Positions 36,432 through 45,478 of a stretch of DNA of 64,000 nucleotides are shown in pieces (positions within the stretch are counted from its first letter, which is position 1; each line of letters starts with the position of its first letter). Position numbers and translations under genes: made by a program. The notes under the pieces were generated by a model, which was not told where the DNA came from, did no database searches, and was given only the letters and a program-made list of their open reading frames with translations. The DNA is from JACSRF01 sp963695505 (GTDB taxonomy: Bacteria > Chloroflexota > Anaerolineae > Promineifilales > Promineifilaceae): assembly GCA_963695505.1 (NCBI GenBank), contig CAVOGX010000001.1:218560-282559 (forward strand). The letters run 5' to 3'.

Positions 36432-37581
36432 CTTCTTGCGACACCCCAGCCAATGCCAGGGTTGAGTCACAAACGCTCAGTCCGAGCGTTAAGATATTCC
36501 GGGCTGCATTCACGTCCCGGTCAAGTTCCAACCCACATACAGTGCACTGGTGCACCCGCACGTTCAGGCTTTTAGCCACCATCGTTCCGCACTCGCTGCA
36601 CAGTTGGCTGGTGTACTGGGGAGGAACAGATACCACCTGCTTACCAGCTTCTTCCGCTTTGTAAGCAAGCAGGCTCCTGAACTCACCCAGCGCAGCGTCA
36701 TGCGCCGAGAGTGCCAGATGGCGATTGGCTGTCATGAAGCCAGGTGTCAGATTCTCGATGCCGATGAGGTCGTACTGGTTTACCAACTGCCGGGTCGTCT
36801 TGTGCCAGAAGTCCCGCCGTTGATTGGCAATCTTCCCGTGCAATCCGGCTAACCGGGCAGCCGTCTGGCGCCAGTTGGTGCCGCCTTTCTTCTGGCGAGC
36901 CAACTTGCGATTCAGTACCCGCAGTCGTTTCAGACTGTTCCGCAGCCAGCGCGGGTTGTCAACCAGCGTGCCATCCGACAAGGTCAGCAAAGACTTCAGG
37001 CCGACATCGATGCCGACCGCTTTTCCCGTGAGCGGGAGAAAGGGCGGCGGCTCAAATTCGACCATCAGGGTGACGTACCAGTTGCCCAGGCTGCGTTTGA
37101 TGACCACGTGCTTGATGCGGCTGTCGGCAGGCAGGTCGCGATGGTATTTGACTTTCACATGCCCTACATTCTGGATGCGCAGGCGCACCTGCCCCCGTTC
37201 ATTCTGGTAAAGCTTCACGCCATCGCCATGTTTGTATTCCATGCTGTGGAAACGATTGCGGCCTTTGAAGCGGGGATAGCCGGGTGTTTCACCTGCCTTC
37301 AGCCTGAGAAAGAAGGCGCGATACGCCTTGTCCACGCGGCACAGGAGCTGCTGCAGGCTGGTGGCGTACATCAACCCAAAGGTGTCGGGATTGGCGTTGC
37401 GCACATCGCGAAAGTGCGCCCACTGGTCAACGTAGCTGACGCCTTTCCCGGTTTCTTCGTATACCGTCTTCCGCTGCTCTAGGGCCGCGTTGTAGAGGAT
37501 GCGCTGCTGCCAGAGGATGAAGTCGAGTGCTTCCCTCTGGCGTTTGTTGGTGAAAAGACGGTACTTGTAGGTGCGAATCAT
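36418..37581 (-). CDS. tnpB: TnpB RNA-guided nuclease, intact
   Basis: A 387-residue TnpB starting MIRTYKYRLFTNKRQREALDF; an ATG one codon earlier (37584) is equivalent, and the open frame upstream to 37761 is not homologous. All catalytic positions are present: RuvC Asp192 (VGIDVGLKSL), Glu276 (IGIENL), Asp356 (LDRDVNAARN), and a zinc ribbon CSECG...CTVCG. N-terminal YNAALEQRK and YPRFKGR motifs are typical. TnpB uses an RNA from its 3' end to cut DNA next to a short target motif. It lies just after mobB, opposite in direction to the island. Confidence 0.93.
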   Translation of the reverse strand: MIRTYKYRLFTNKRQREALDFILWQQRILYNAALEQRKTVYEETGKGVSYVDQWAHFRDVRNANPDTFGLMYATSLQQLLCRVDKAYRAFFLRLKAGETPGYPRFKGRNRFHSMEYKHGDGVKLYQNERGQVRLRIQNVGHVKVKYHRDLPADSRIKHVVIKRSLGNWYVTLMVEFEPPPFLPLTGKAVGIDVGLKSLLTLSDGTLVDNPRWLRNSLKRLRVLNRKLARQKKGGTNWRQTAARLAGLHGKIANQRRDFWHKTTRQLVNQYDLIGIENLTPGFMTANRHLALSAHDAALGEFRSLLAYKAEEAGKQVVSVPPQYTSQLCSECGTMVAKSLNVRVHQCTVCGLELDRDVNAARNILTLGLSVCDSTLALAGVSQEAPHF

Positions 37582-37602
37582 CATCTGTAATGTAGCACAT
37601 AA

Positions 37603-37619
37603 GTTCTGTATACCAGAAC
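37603..37619. repeat. Possible left-end hairpin of the tnpB element
   Basis: GTTCTG / CAGAAC with a five-base loop, 19 bp upstream of the tnpB start. Fits a subterminal IS605 hairpin, but is short. Confidence 0.45.
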
Positions 37620-37665
37620 GGTTTGTTTGACCAGGGTGCGGTTTAATTTGGTGTAAAAGGGAGAG

Positions 37666-37884
37666 GTGACGAAAATAGGGGGCATGAACGATAAGCAACC
37701 TCCCCCTCAAGATAGGCGCGACGCATTGACGCGCAAGATGGACCAGTGGCGTCAGGACCATCCAAAAGCCACACTGACAGAGATTGAAGAAGCAGTAGAA
37801 GCGGAATTAGGCCAGGTGCGCAAACAGCTGGTAGAAAGAATGGCTGCAGCGGCTGCGGAGACAGAACGAACGGTACCGGTATGA
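37666..37884 (+). CDS. Small helical protein, transposase N-terminal-like fragment
   Basis: A 72-residue frame (KMDQWRQDHPKATLTEIEEAVEAELGQVRKQLVERM). The pattern DQWRQDHPKATLTEIE recalls short N-terminal segments of some transposases; nothing of a catalytic domain follows. Preceded by GGAGAGGTGA. Probably a leftover of an insertion sequence. Confidence 0.45.
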   Translation: MTKIGGMNDKQPPPQDRRDALTRKMDQWRQDHPKATLTEIEEAVEAELGQVRKQLVERMAAAAAETERTVPV

Positions 37885-37915
37885 CCTCAATGCGGGGAAA
37901 AGATGGTCAAGAATG

Positions 37916-38083
37916 GGCGGCGGTGGTGGCCGTTCCAGCTCCACATCATATGTTGCCCATGTAACCGTTGGGCAAACCGTTGTCGGCCAGGCAACCAGCG
38001 AAAACTACAAAACAGCTTTAGGGTTTTGGCCGGGTGTACAGCAAGGTTATCAGGTTTATTTGCCCGTCGTGATTAAGCCGTAG
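37916..38083 (+). pseudogene. C-terminal fragment of a surface protein
   Basis: An open frame without start encodes GGGRSSSTSYVAHVTVGQ, then TVVGQATSENYKTALGFWPG and the end VYLPVVIKP with a TAG at 38081-38083. Tails of the form YLPVV(I/L)K/R end many exported proteins of Anaerolineae-like bacteria, and the phospholipase-D protein at 60-61.6 kb carries a similar YLPLVLRP. The front of the gene is missing. Confidence 0.5.
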
Positions 38084-38114
38084 TAAATACATCAAACCTG
38101 AATAAGATCGACAT

Positions 38115-38168
38115 ATATTCCCGGAAACATGGTGTCAAAACAGGTGCCCAATGTGTTTCCGGGAATAT
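38115..38168. repeat. 15 bp perfect inverted repeat
   Basis: ATATTCCCGGAAACA (38115-38129) and its exact complement (38154-38168) with a 24-base loop. It follows the surface protein fragment by 31 bp and is followed by TTTTG, so it may be that gene's terminator. Confidence 0.55.
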
Positions 38169-38591
38169 TTTGTTTGTACCCCTTTGCGGAGAAAGGCAAA
38201 GAGAACAACTGTTAGATACGCTCATGCTCTTCATTTTGGAAACCGATCTATTTACCCGGGCAGAAGTTGAGGCTGCACCACAGGGACCGACGTCGTCGCT
38301 ATCCGGTGAATCGTAAGAGCATCTTGACCAAGTATCTGAATCAGAGTAATGTACCAATCTGGAGCATTTGCCATTTGCCTCTTTATTTGGGGGTGAATTC
38401 AGAAAGGCGGCAATTTTCACGGTTGAGAATATTGTTATTGCCCAGAACTATCCAATGATCATGACGCGCCTTGAAAAATATCGGGCTGACGCAAAATGCG
38501 GTTTGTTGTCTTGGTGGTTGGTAGGGAAGCAGCCTGTTCTTGCCCTTGAAGGCCCTTTACGCTTGCACGATCAGTCAAATAGGAGAATCCA
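38169..38591. other. Gene-free stretch
   Basis: About 420 bp with only short frames on both strands and no recognisable family. Contains the leader of the membrane protein at 38592. Confidence 0.4.
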
Positions 38592-39386
38592 TTGCTTAAG
38601 ACTGCACGTTTTAGTTTGTGCTCCATCGCTATAGTTCAGTTCATCCTGGCCATCGCCTTTTTTCTGCAGCTTCCTTTTGCGGTCAATCTGTGGCCGTTCG
38701 AGGGAACTACGCCGCTGACGTTCATCTTCATCTCCTCCATCTTCGCCGCCGCAGCGACGCCAACGCTTTGGGCCGCCGCCACCGAGAATTATGGCGTATT
38801 GACCGGCATAGGCCTCGATTACACGGGAATACTGGTGCCGGTGGCCATTCTCTCTTTTCAGTCGGGTGCGGCCGGAAATCCCCGATTGACGACGTATGGC
38901 ATCGTATGTGTTTTCGGTGCTCTTTTTGGCGTAGGCCTTTTGTTATGGAGCCTTCGCTTTCCAATAGACCGCTCGCTGCCACTTCCTGGCTCCGTGCGCT
39001 GGGCGTTTGTCTTCTTCATTGTCGCCCTGGCTATCGTGAGCACGCGGCTGATATTGCAGACGCCCAATACTATTCCCTGGAAGATAACACCAGAGCTTTC
39101 ACTTGTCATCGGCTGGATGTTCGTCGGCGCCGCCCTCTACTTCGCCTACGGCCTGCTGCGGCCAGGATGGCTCAACGCAGCCGGTCAGCTGATCGCCTTC
39201 CTGGCTTACGATCTGGTCTTGATTGGGCCGTTCCTCACCCGGCTGCCGACTGTGGCTGCGGAGAATCGCCTGGGCTTGATTGTCTACACGACCGTCGTCA
39301 TTATCAGTGGGCTCTTGGCCAGCTACTTTTTGTTCATCCATCGACCCACACGCTTGGCAACCTGGAGGCGGTCAAAGAGTTCGTGA
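38592..39386 (+). CDS. Integral membrane protein of unknown function
   Basis: A 264-residue protein with about eight hydrophobic segments (SIAIVQFILAIAFFLQLP, PLTFIFISSIFAAAATPTLWAA, LTGIGLDYTGILVPVAILSF and so on), TTG start at 38592. A long overlapping frame (38618-39400) encodes a His/Arg-rich sequence and is rejected. Family unrecognised. No close neighbours on the same strand. Confidence 0.65.
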   Translation: MLKTARFSLCSIAIVQFILAIAFFLQLPFAVNLWPFEGTTPLTFIFISSIFAAAATPTLWAAATENYGVLTGIGLDYTGILVPVAILSFQSGAAGNPRLTTYGIVCVFGALFGVGLLLWSLRFPIDRSLPLPGSVRWAFVFFIVALAIVSTRLILQTPNTIPWKITPELSLVIGWMFVGAALYFAYGLLRPGWLNAAGQLIAFLAYDLVLIGPFLTRLPTVAAENRLGLIVYTTVVIISGLLASYFLFIHRPTRLATWRRSKSS

Positions 39387-40185
39387 GCAGCATCGAATAG
39401 AGGATCATTCGCTGCGGAAGGGGGCCGTCAGCCACCAGGCCGAGTGTCAATCGGGTCACAAACCGATCGGCTGGCACAAACTCGTCTATAATTGACTTTG
39501 CCGAATAACTCGCCCTTCCATATCGTGATCGTGAAATATCGAGGTCTGCGCGAGTCATCGTGCCAGCCGAAATCCTGGGAATTGGCAATACTTAGCTCTG
39601 ATCGGCGGACAGTGATTGTGAAAGATCTCCTTATGTTGACTCCAGGTACATTTCGCAGTATCGTTCACAATGATTTCTATCCTGACGGATAGGTGCTTCC
39701 CCCAAAGTCATCGTTGCAATTGAATAGCACCCTAAATGCTTGGGCGTTGACGCTTCCTGTGAGCGGCAGATTGTGGTTCAAAGCAGGGCCGATCGCTTCT
39801 GTTTTGGGCCGGATTTTGTCCCTGGAACGTTGCACTTCCTGTCAGGAAGTGGTAATAGCGATTCGGAGGCTCGGCTGAGTGCGGATCAGGCACAAAATCA
39901 TGAAATTGATGGGTGATTTGGTTTATCGTACCACCGTCACCATAGCAGGATCTGCCTCGAGGCCTGCTCATGTTGGACCCATTCCAAGCCGCAACGGCTG
40001 GAGCGATGGCAAACTCAGGTAGCATTGGAGAACTGATATAGCAGCCCAAATGAAGAAGATCGACACTACTCTGGAGATACCCCGGTGCGATTTTTCCGCA
40101 ATTCGGGTTTGGTTACCTGCGAGAATACGTCACCTCTCTTGTTTAGTCTATCCACAGCATTTGAATAAGTCTAAGGAGAATTTCA
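39387..40185. other. Long gene-free stretch
   Basis: About 800 bp where only short frames without family resemblance occur. A near-perfect palindrome CACTTCCTGTCAGGAAGTG lies at 39833-39851. The last 60 bp hold the leader and AAGGAGAA ribosome site of the protease gene. Probably decayed accessory DNA. Confidence 0.45.
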
Positions 40186-41817
40186 ATGGAAAATATTGGA
40201 ACTATTCGCCAGCCTCTAGTAGGCGCGAGCATCATTGATAAAGGAAAGCAGGAAGAGTTTGGGCTGCTCAGTTATGGCGATGGCAGCGGTTCTTGTAGTG
40301 CATCGCTGCTGCGCAACGATTGGGTCATTACTGCCGCCCACTGCGTCGAAGCCAAAGACGTCTTTGGAAACGTTGTTCCCGATCCGGGCCGGCCGGGACA
40401 AAATATGTTGAAACCGATCGCCGGTATGTCGCTGACGGCTAATTGGGATACTGTCCAGACACAAAATGCGGTGCGCGTCGAGACTTTCCGGCCATATGAT
40501 GTGGCCATCATCCAAGTCGCAGCGCCCTTCATTGTTCACGGCTCGCGTACCGGTTACTCACGCCTGATTTTTCAGGACGGGCAATTTCCCTATTTCGGTG
40601 AACCGGTCGGCGCCGATTTGTTGATTTTCGGACGCGGTATCAACGTATTTGCCTCGGGTGAAGGCGATTCGGCTGTCCCGTCCGTAAGCGATGGGCAATA
40701 CCGCATAGGTTACGCTAAAGCGACACGCAACGAAGACAATCGCTTCTGGTATCCTAGCATAAACGGTCAGATGATCGCCGGTGGCGATAGTGGCGGGCCA
40801 TCATTTGCCTGGGTTCTATCAGGCTACGCACTTGTAGGGGTTCATTCATTGACCCATGCCACTTATGTGCCGGGCAAACCGGCAATCGGCTGGATGTGGG
40901 TCACAACCACGCCCGAAGCCGCCGACGCACCAATTCTGCCGGTACTCAATCAGATCCTGCAAATCATGGGTCCTGCCACCGCCGACACCTCAATCAATGG
41001 CGGGTATTCGCCGACCGGCAATGTCGGTACTTTCGCGATGTCACCGCCAGACTATCAGCCGCTCTGGGTGTATGGCATTCAACCGAACGGCGACTTGCTT
41101 TGGTATCGGAAAGACACCAACGCTGCAGCATGGGAAGGCCCCAAGAAAGTCGGCACAGGCTGGGCAAATTTCAAAGACGTAATTGCGGCTGGCGGCAACC
41201 GGTTTTATGGGCTATCCCAAGACGGCAAGCTGTTATGGTATCAGCACAATGGCTTTAACGACGGTACCTTTGATTGGAAAGGTGGCATCGAAGTCGGCAG
41301 CGGCTGGACCTTTAAGCGGATCTTTTCTGGAGGTGAAGGGGTCGTGTATGCGATTCGGCAGGATGGCAAACTATTTTGGTATCGCCACCTCGGTTTCAAG
41401 GATGGGACTCCCAGTTGGATGGAAGCTAAAGAAGTCGGCTCAGGTTGGGGCGATTTCAAAGATGTATTTTCACTGGGACAAGGCGCAGTCTATGCCGTCC
41501 AGGCGGATGGCACCTTGCTGCTTTACCAACATAAAGGCTATGAGACCGGTGTAAAAGATTGGTATCCAGCGCGCACTGTCGGCACGGCATGGAATCAATT
41601 TCAACAAATCGTCCCTGTCGGCGACGGCGTGATTCTGGCGATTCGTCCTGACGGAGCGCTCATTTGGTATAGGCACCAGGGCATGATTAATGCCAGTGGT
41701 GTTGCCTTCGGCCGTCTCCGGGAAACCTGGGATACACCGGTCAACATCGGTTCAGGCTGGCAAGATTTTGGGAAGATCTTTGCGTTGATGCCCATCGCAC
41801 CAGATGGTGTTCACTAG
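40186..41817 (+). CDS. Trypsin-like serine protease fused to tachylectin-type beta-propeller
   Basis: A 543-residue protein. The N-terminal half is a chymotrypsin-fold protease with the full triad: His52 (TAAHC), Asp105 (YDVAII) and Ser202 (GGDSGGPS). From about residue 285 five repeats of the form DGxLLWYRHxGxxDGxxxW...VGSGWxxFKxVF follow, the tachylectin-2 type that binds N-acetyl sugars. No signal peptide is visible at the chosen ATG, which has a good AAGGAGAA site, nor a propeptide. Secretion would thus need another route. Function is inferred from domains: a lectin-targeted protease. Confidence 0.85.
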   Translation: MENIGTIRQPLVGASIIDKGKQEEFGLLSYGDGSGSCSASLLRNDWVITAAHCVEAKDVFGNVVPDPGRPGQNMLKPIAGMSLTANWDTVQTQNAVRVETFRPYDVAIIQVAAPFIVHGSRTGYSRLIFQDGQFPYFGEPVGADLLIFGRGINVFASGEGDSAVPSVSDGQYRIGYAKATRNEDNRFWYPSINGQMIAGGDSGGPSFAWVLSGYALVGVHSLTHATYVPGKPAIGWMWVTTTPEAADAPILPVLNQILQIMGPATADTSINGGYSPTGNVGTFAMSPPDYQPLWVYGIQPNGDLLWYRKDTNAAAWEGPKKVGTGWANFKDVIAAGGNRFYGLSQDGKLLWYQHNGFNDGTFDWKGGIEVGSGWTFKRIFSGGEGVVYAIRQDGKLFWYRHLGFKDGTPSWMEAKEVGSGWGDFKDVFSLGQGAVYAVQADGTLLLYQHKGYETGVKDWYPARTVGTAWNQFQQIVPVGDGVILAIRPDGALIWYRHQGMINASGVAFGRLRETWDTPVNIGSGWQDFGKIFALMPIAPDGVH

Positions 41818-41842
41818 CGGGAAGGGTTAGAGCACCTGCGGC

Positions 41843-42180
41843 ATGCGCTTGCTGTGCCGTGTGCTCAAGGCGTCATCCAGCGGCTACTTCGCCTTGCGCT
41901 GGCGCCCCCGGTCGTCACGCGCGCACGAAGATGCCTGGCTTTGGCCACAGATTGCGAAAGTTCACGACGATTCCCATGGCATCACGGCTATCGGCGGGTG
42001 CATCAGGCACTCCTCAAGCTGGCAATCAAGGCCAATCAGCGCCGGGTAACCAGACTAATGAGCCAGCAAGACCGGTATGGTCGACAGTTCCGACGCTACG
42101 TCGTGATAGTAGGCCAGGTTGTCCACGGCCGGTGCGGGTTTGGATACATATGGCCCAGGCTATCGAGCGGCACCACTAAA
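41843..42180 (+). pseudogene. IS3-family OrfB transposase remnant
   Basis: Two frames encode the N-terminal part of an IS3 OrfB: RLLCRVLKASSSGYFALRWRP and HEDAWLWPQIAKVHDDSHG, then after a frameshift YRRVHQALLKLAIKANQRRVTRLMSQQ. The DDE catalytic core is absent. Confidence 0.7.
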
Positions 42181-42610
42181 TTATTAATGGAATGATTCGC
42201 TTGGTTATGCGTGAGTATTCTGCATAGTCAGGATAGCATGTGCGCAGATACTGTTCTTCGACCACAATGCGGATGGCAACGACGCCTGTAATAATCACAC
42301 CGATAATCAGGTTAATAGGGGAGACATGCCCCAGAATGCCTGCCCAAATAAGGAGCAAGGCCGCGGCATACATTGGATGGCGAATAAACTGATAGGGTCC
42401 TCTCGTTAGCACATGCCCTTCTTTTGGTTCTGCCTGGATATTAAACTGACCTGTCTGAAAGCTCCGCCGCGCCCACACGCTTAGCGCAACGGCTACTAGC
42501 TGAGTTGTTATTATGAAGGGTGATATCGAAAACAGGTTTCCTGAGATCAACAAGTACAGAATCGTAACAATCACGAATAAGAGGGCAAATTTTGAGATAA
42601 GTTTCATCAT
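42176..42610 (-). CDS. Isoprenylcysteine carboxyl methyltransferase (ICMT)-family membrane protein
   Basis: A 144-residue membrane protein with four helices and the ICMT/PEMT signature LTRGPYQFIRHPMYAAALLL, then EEQYLRTCYPDYAEYSRIT near the C-terminus, the SAM-binding region. Bacterial members methylate small lipophilic substrates; the substrate is unknown. Divergent from the TetR gene, with an inverted repeat between them, so TetR probably controls it. Confidence 0.8.
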   Translation of the reverse strand: MMKLISKFALLFVIVTILYLLISGNLFSISPFIITTQLVAVALSVWARRSFQTGQFNIQAEPKEGHVLTRGPYQFIRHPMYAAALLLIWAGILGHVSPINLIIGVIITGVVAIRIVVEEQYLRTCYPDYAEYSRITKRIIPLII

Positions 42611-42668
42611 TGGAATTCCTTTTCTAAGTGCTCAATTGAGGCTTTGGTATTGGCTATGATTGACATTT

Positions 42669-42699
42669 ATATTCATTACAGTTATACTTTAATGAATAT
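42669..42699. promoter_or_regulatory. Candidate TetR operator
   Basis: ATATTCATTA and TAATGAATAT, a perfect 10 bp inverted repeat with an 11 bp spacer, in the 129 bp between the divergent ICMT and TetR genes. The size suits a TetR dimer. Confidence 0.6.
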
Positions 42700-42739
42700 T
42701 GTTATGGTATATCTAAACTAGTAGAATGTCAAGAGGCAA

Positions 42740-43387
42740 ATGACCCAACCAGAGAAACCCAAACGTCGATATAATTCAACAAGGCGCCGGGCACAAGCAC
42801 GAGAGACCCGCCGCCAAATCACGGAAGCAGCTCGCAAGCTGTTTACAGAACGTGGTTATACGGGTGCAACGATAGAAGCCGTTGCCCAGGAAGCTGGGGT
42901 GGCTCCAGAAACCATTTACGCAGTTTTCGGGAATAAACGGGCTATCCTGGCACACCTGATTGACATTTCCGTAGGGGGTGATGATAAGCCAATTCTCTTG
43001 CTTCAGCGACCAGGGCCACAAGCCGTATTCCAAGAACGCGACCCGCGTCAACAGCTGTATCTGTTTGCTCAGGATATCTCGGCGATCTTGGAACGCGTCG
43101 CCCCGATTTTCGAGATTATGCGCTTTGCGGCAAAGACCGAGCCGGATATTGCCGATCTTCTGCAAAATATCCTCAGAGAACGTTTGCACAATATGGAGTC
43201 ATTAGTTCAACACCTTTCTGAACAAGGCCCGTTAGAGGAGGGGGTGGTTGATTTGCAGGCGGCTGAAACTATCTGGACTCTCACAAGCCCCGAAGTATTT
43301 CGCCTGTTGACTGTCGATCGCGCCTGGTCTAGGGAGCAATACATTCAGTGGCTGGCCGACACTCTAACCAGGCTGTTACTGCCCTAA
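42740..43387 (+). CDS. TetR-family transcriptional regulator
   Basis: A 215-residue regulator. The N-terminal basic stretch is followed by the TetR HTH: RRQITEAARKLFTERGYTGATIEAVAQEAGVAPETIYAVFGNKRAILAHLID. The ligand domain is all-helical. An AAGAGG site precedes the ATG. It probably represses itself and the divergent ICMT gene through the inverted repeat at 42669-42699. Confidence 0.88.
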   Translation: MTQPEKPKRRYNSTRRRAQARETRRQITEAARKLFTERGYTGATIEAVAQEAGVAPETIYAVFGNKRAILAHLIDISVGGDDKPILLLQRPGPQAVFQERDPRQQLYLFAQDISAILERVAPIFEIMRFAAKTEPDIADLLQNILRERLHNMESLVQHLSEQGPLEEGVVDLQAAETIWTLTSPEVFRLLTVDRAWSREQYIQWLADTLTRLLLP

Positions 43388-43475
43388 AAGGGTTCTCTAG
43401 CAGAAGCTTGGCGGGTCATATAAGTGGAAATGTACTGTTTCGATAGGTCTTGAAAGCATTGTGGACAAATACACT

Positions 43476-43494
43476 GCCCAACAAATTGTTGGGC
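43476..43494. repeat. Palindromic hairpin between TetR and cupin genes
   Basis: GCCCAACAA / TTGTTGGGC around one central base. Lies 42 bp before the cupin ATG. Either a terminator for the TetR gene or an operator. Confidence 0.4.
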
Positions 43495-43536
43495 GGCTTC
43501 TATGAAGTTTGATGTCAACCAATAAAAGGGGCATTT

Positions 43537-44025
43537 ATGAACGAAACTTTACAAACTCAAGGCAGTATTCCGTCCGTACACCGAGTCGGGGCAGGCGAAG
43601 ATCGATTTGGTGAGCATCGGGGACTCGGCATTAGCATCATTGCTTTCAAAGTCGTTTCGCAGGATAGCAACGGTCTCCTCATCATCGAGAACACTTTTCG
43701 AGCGAAGGGTGGCCCGGCGCGTCACCTGCATTACGACCAGGACGAGTGGTTTTATGCGGTTGAAGGCGAGTTCATCATTGAGGTAGGGCAAGAAAAGTTC
43801 AGCATGAAACCGGGTGATTCATTGCTGGCGCCACGACAGGTACCTCATGTTTGGGCCTACGTTGGTGACACAATTGGCCGGATGCTGATTACCTTTATGC
43901 CCGCCGGAAAGATGGAAGCGTTCTTTCGAGAAGTAACCAAGGCCAACGCCATGCCGCCGCAGGACCCGGAACTGTGGCACGCGCACGGCATGGAGTTGAT
44001 TGGGCCGCCTTTGATAGTCGGGTGA
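43537..44025 (+). CDS. Cupin-domain protein
   Basis: A 162-residue single-cupin protein. Motif 1 is GGPARHLHYDQDEWFYAVEGEF (two His and Glu metal ligands), motif 2 is PGDSLLAPRQVPHVW (His ligand). An AAAAGGGGC site precedes the ATG. Reaction unknown; similar small cupins are oxygenases, isomerases or sensors. Confidence 0.8.
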   Translation: MNETLQTQGSIPSVHRVGAGEDRFGEHRGLGISIIAFKVVSQDSNGLLIIENTFRAKGGPARHLHYDQDEWFYAVEGEFIIEVGQEKFSMKPGDSLLAPRQVPHVWAYVGDTIGRMLITFMPAGKMEAFFREVTKANAMPPQDPELWHAHGMELIGPPLIVG

Positions 44026-44235
44026 AGATGCTCCCAGTGACGTTGACGAGAGTCTATTGATCGACAACATGGCTGCTATCCTCAAAGCCGCCCGACAATG
44101 CTTGCAACGGAACGGCGAGACGATGGGCCCATTCAACTCAGTCCATTCACCCAACGTGTTTGCTTGGCCTACCGTCCATGGAAGCCGGCACTAGCACAAC
44201 TGAAGCCGCGGCCATAAGATAACGAAAAAGAAGAA

Positions 44236-45478
44236 GTGGGTGCTGTATGGTATCGCGGTGGCCGTGTTAATTACGTCGCCAGTCTGGCTGGGGTTTGGTT
44301 CTGTATTAGAAATCCCGCTGGCCGACTGACCGCGCCATCTGTTTGTGCAGTCAGCTGGCATTGTAGCCATCGCCGCCATTCCCCTCACCATCGGCATCGC
44401 TGTTTTGCCCATCGCCTTTTTGATATCGACGTCCTCATAAACCGCACGCTGGTTTACGGTGGCTTGACGGCCGTTACCATTGGCGTGTATGTGCTGCTGG
44501 TCGGCGGTGTAGGATCGCTACTACAAGTCCAGGGGCGTTCGGCCGTTGCCTTTGTAGCGACGGGGGTTGTGGCTGTGCTGTTTCAATCACTGCGGGTGCG
44601 GTTGCAAACGGCCGTAGACCACCTGATGTACGGTCATCGCGACGATCCGGTAGGCATGCTCACCCATCTAGCCCAACAGCTGGAAATGGTAGACAGTCCC
44701 GACCGCATCCTGCCTACGCTGGTGGAAACGATTGCCACCGCCTTGAAACTGCCACACGCCTCCCTGTGGCTGCCAAAAGATGAGACGAAGTGGGAGCCGA
44801 TGGCCGTTTTTGGACCGCAAGCTGATGACCTGCTTATGGTTTCTCTGCTGCACCAAAACCAGGAGGTAGGCCGCCTGTTTGTGGCCCCGCGCGGGCCAGG
44901 GGAACGTTTTTCGCAGGAAGATGAGCGGCTGCTGGCGGCCGTCGGCACAACTGTCGGCGACGACAGTGCAGGCGGCGCAGCTTTCCGTGGCGCTGCAGCA
45001 GTCGCGGCAGCAGTTGGTGACCAGCCGTGAGGAGGAGCGCCGCCGCCTGCGCCGCGATTTGCACGACGGGCTGGGGCCAGTCCTGGCCGCCGTTGCTTTG
45101 CAAGCAGACACTGCCCACGATCTGGCCGACGCTGATCCGGCGGAAACGAAAGCGATTCTCAACAGCATCATGGACCAGGCACAAACGACCGTAACCGATG
45201 TGCGCCAATTGGTCTACGGCTTGCGTCCGCCCGCGCTGGATGAATTGGGGTTGGTTGGAGCCCTGCGCCAATCGTTCCAGGCCTACCAGCACCAACTGAT
45301 GATTCAGTTTGAAAGTGCCGACCTTCCGCCTCTGCCTGCCGCTGTGGAAGTGGCTGCCTATCGCTTTGTGCAGGAGGAGGTGAACAATGTGGTCAAACAC
45401 GCCCAGGCTTCACGCTGCACGATGCAAGCAGAAAGAATCTGTTCCTCGCCACCTCTGGTGGGAATATTTAACATTTAG
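44236..45478 (+). pseudogene. Decayed NarX-type sensor histidine kinase
   Basis: Several frames make up one kinase. The upstream part (IVAIAAIPLTIGIAVL, then HRLFDIDVLINRTLVYGGLTAVTIGVYVLLVGGVGSLL) is membrane region, followed by a GAF domain (ILPTLVETIATALKLPHASLWLPK), a frame change near 44955, and HisKA_3 with His in RRLRRDLHDGLGPVLAAVAL. The HATPase domain stops after NNVVKHAQASRCTMQ, so the catalytic G boxes are absent. Start, middle and end are all damaged: a true pseudogene. ACGGCCGT occurs twice, marking it as native DNA. Confidence 0.75.

Larger units (their letters stand above)
36411..37619 (-). mobile_element. IS200/IS605-type element carrying tnpB only
   Basis: The intact tnpB gene is bounded by two small hairpins that fit the subterminal hairpins of IS605-like ends: 36411-36431 on the tnpB 3' side and 37603-37619 on the 5' side. 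No tnpA is present, so it cannot move alone. Exact ends are not certain because IS605 elements lack inverted repeats and target duplications. Confidence 0.6.

Noticed and set aside
38618..39400. A 260-codon frame overlapping the membrane protein
   Set aside because: Arg/His-rich translation without structure; the 38592 frame gives regular membrane helices.
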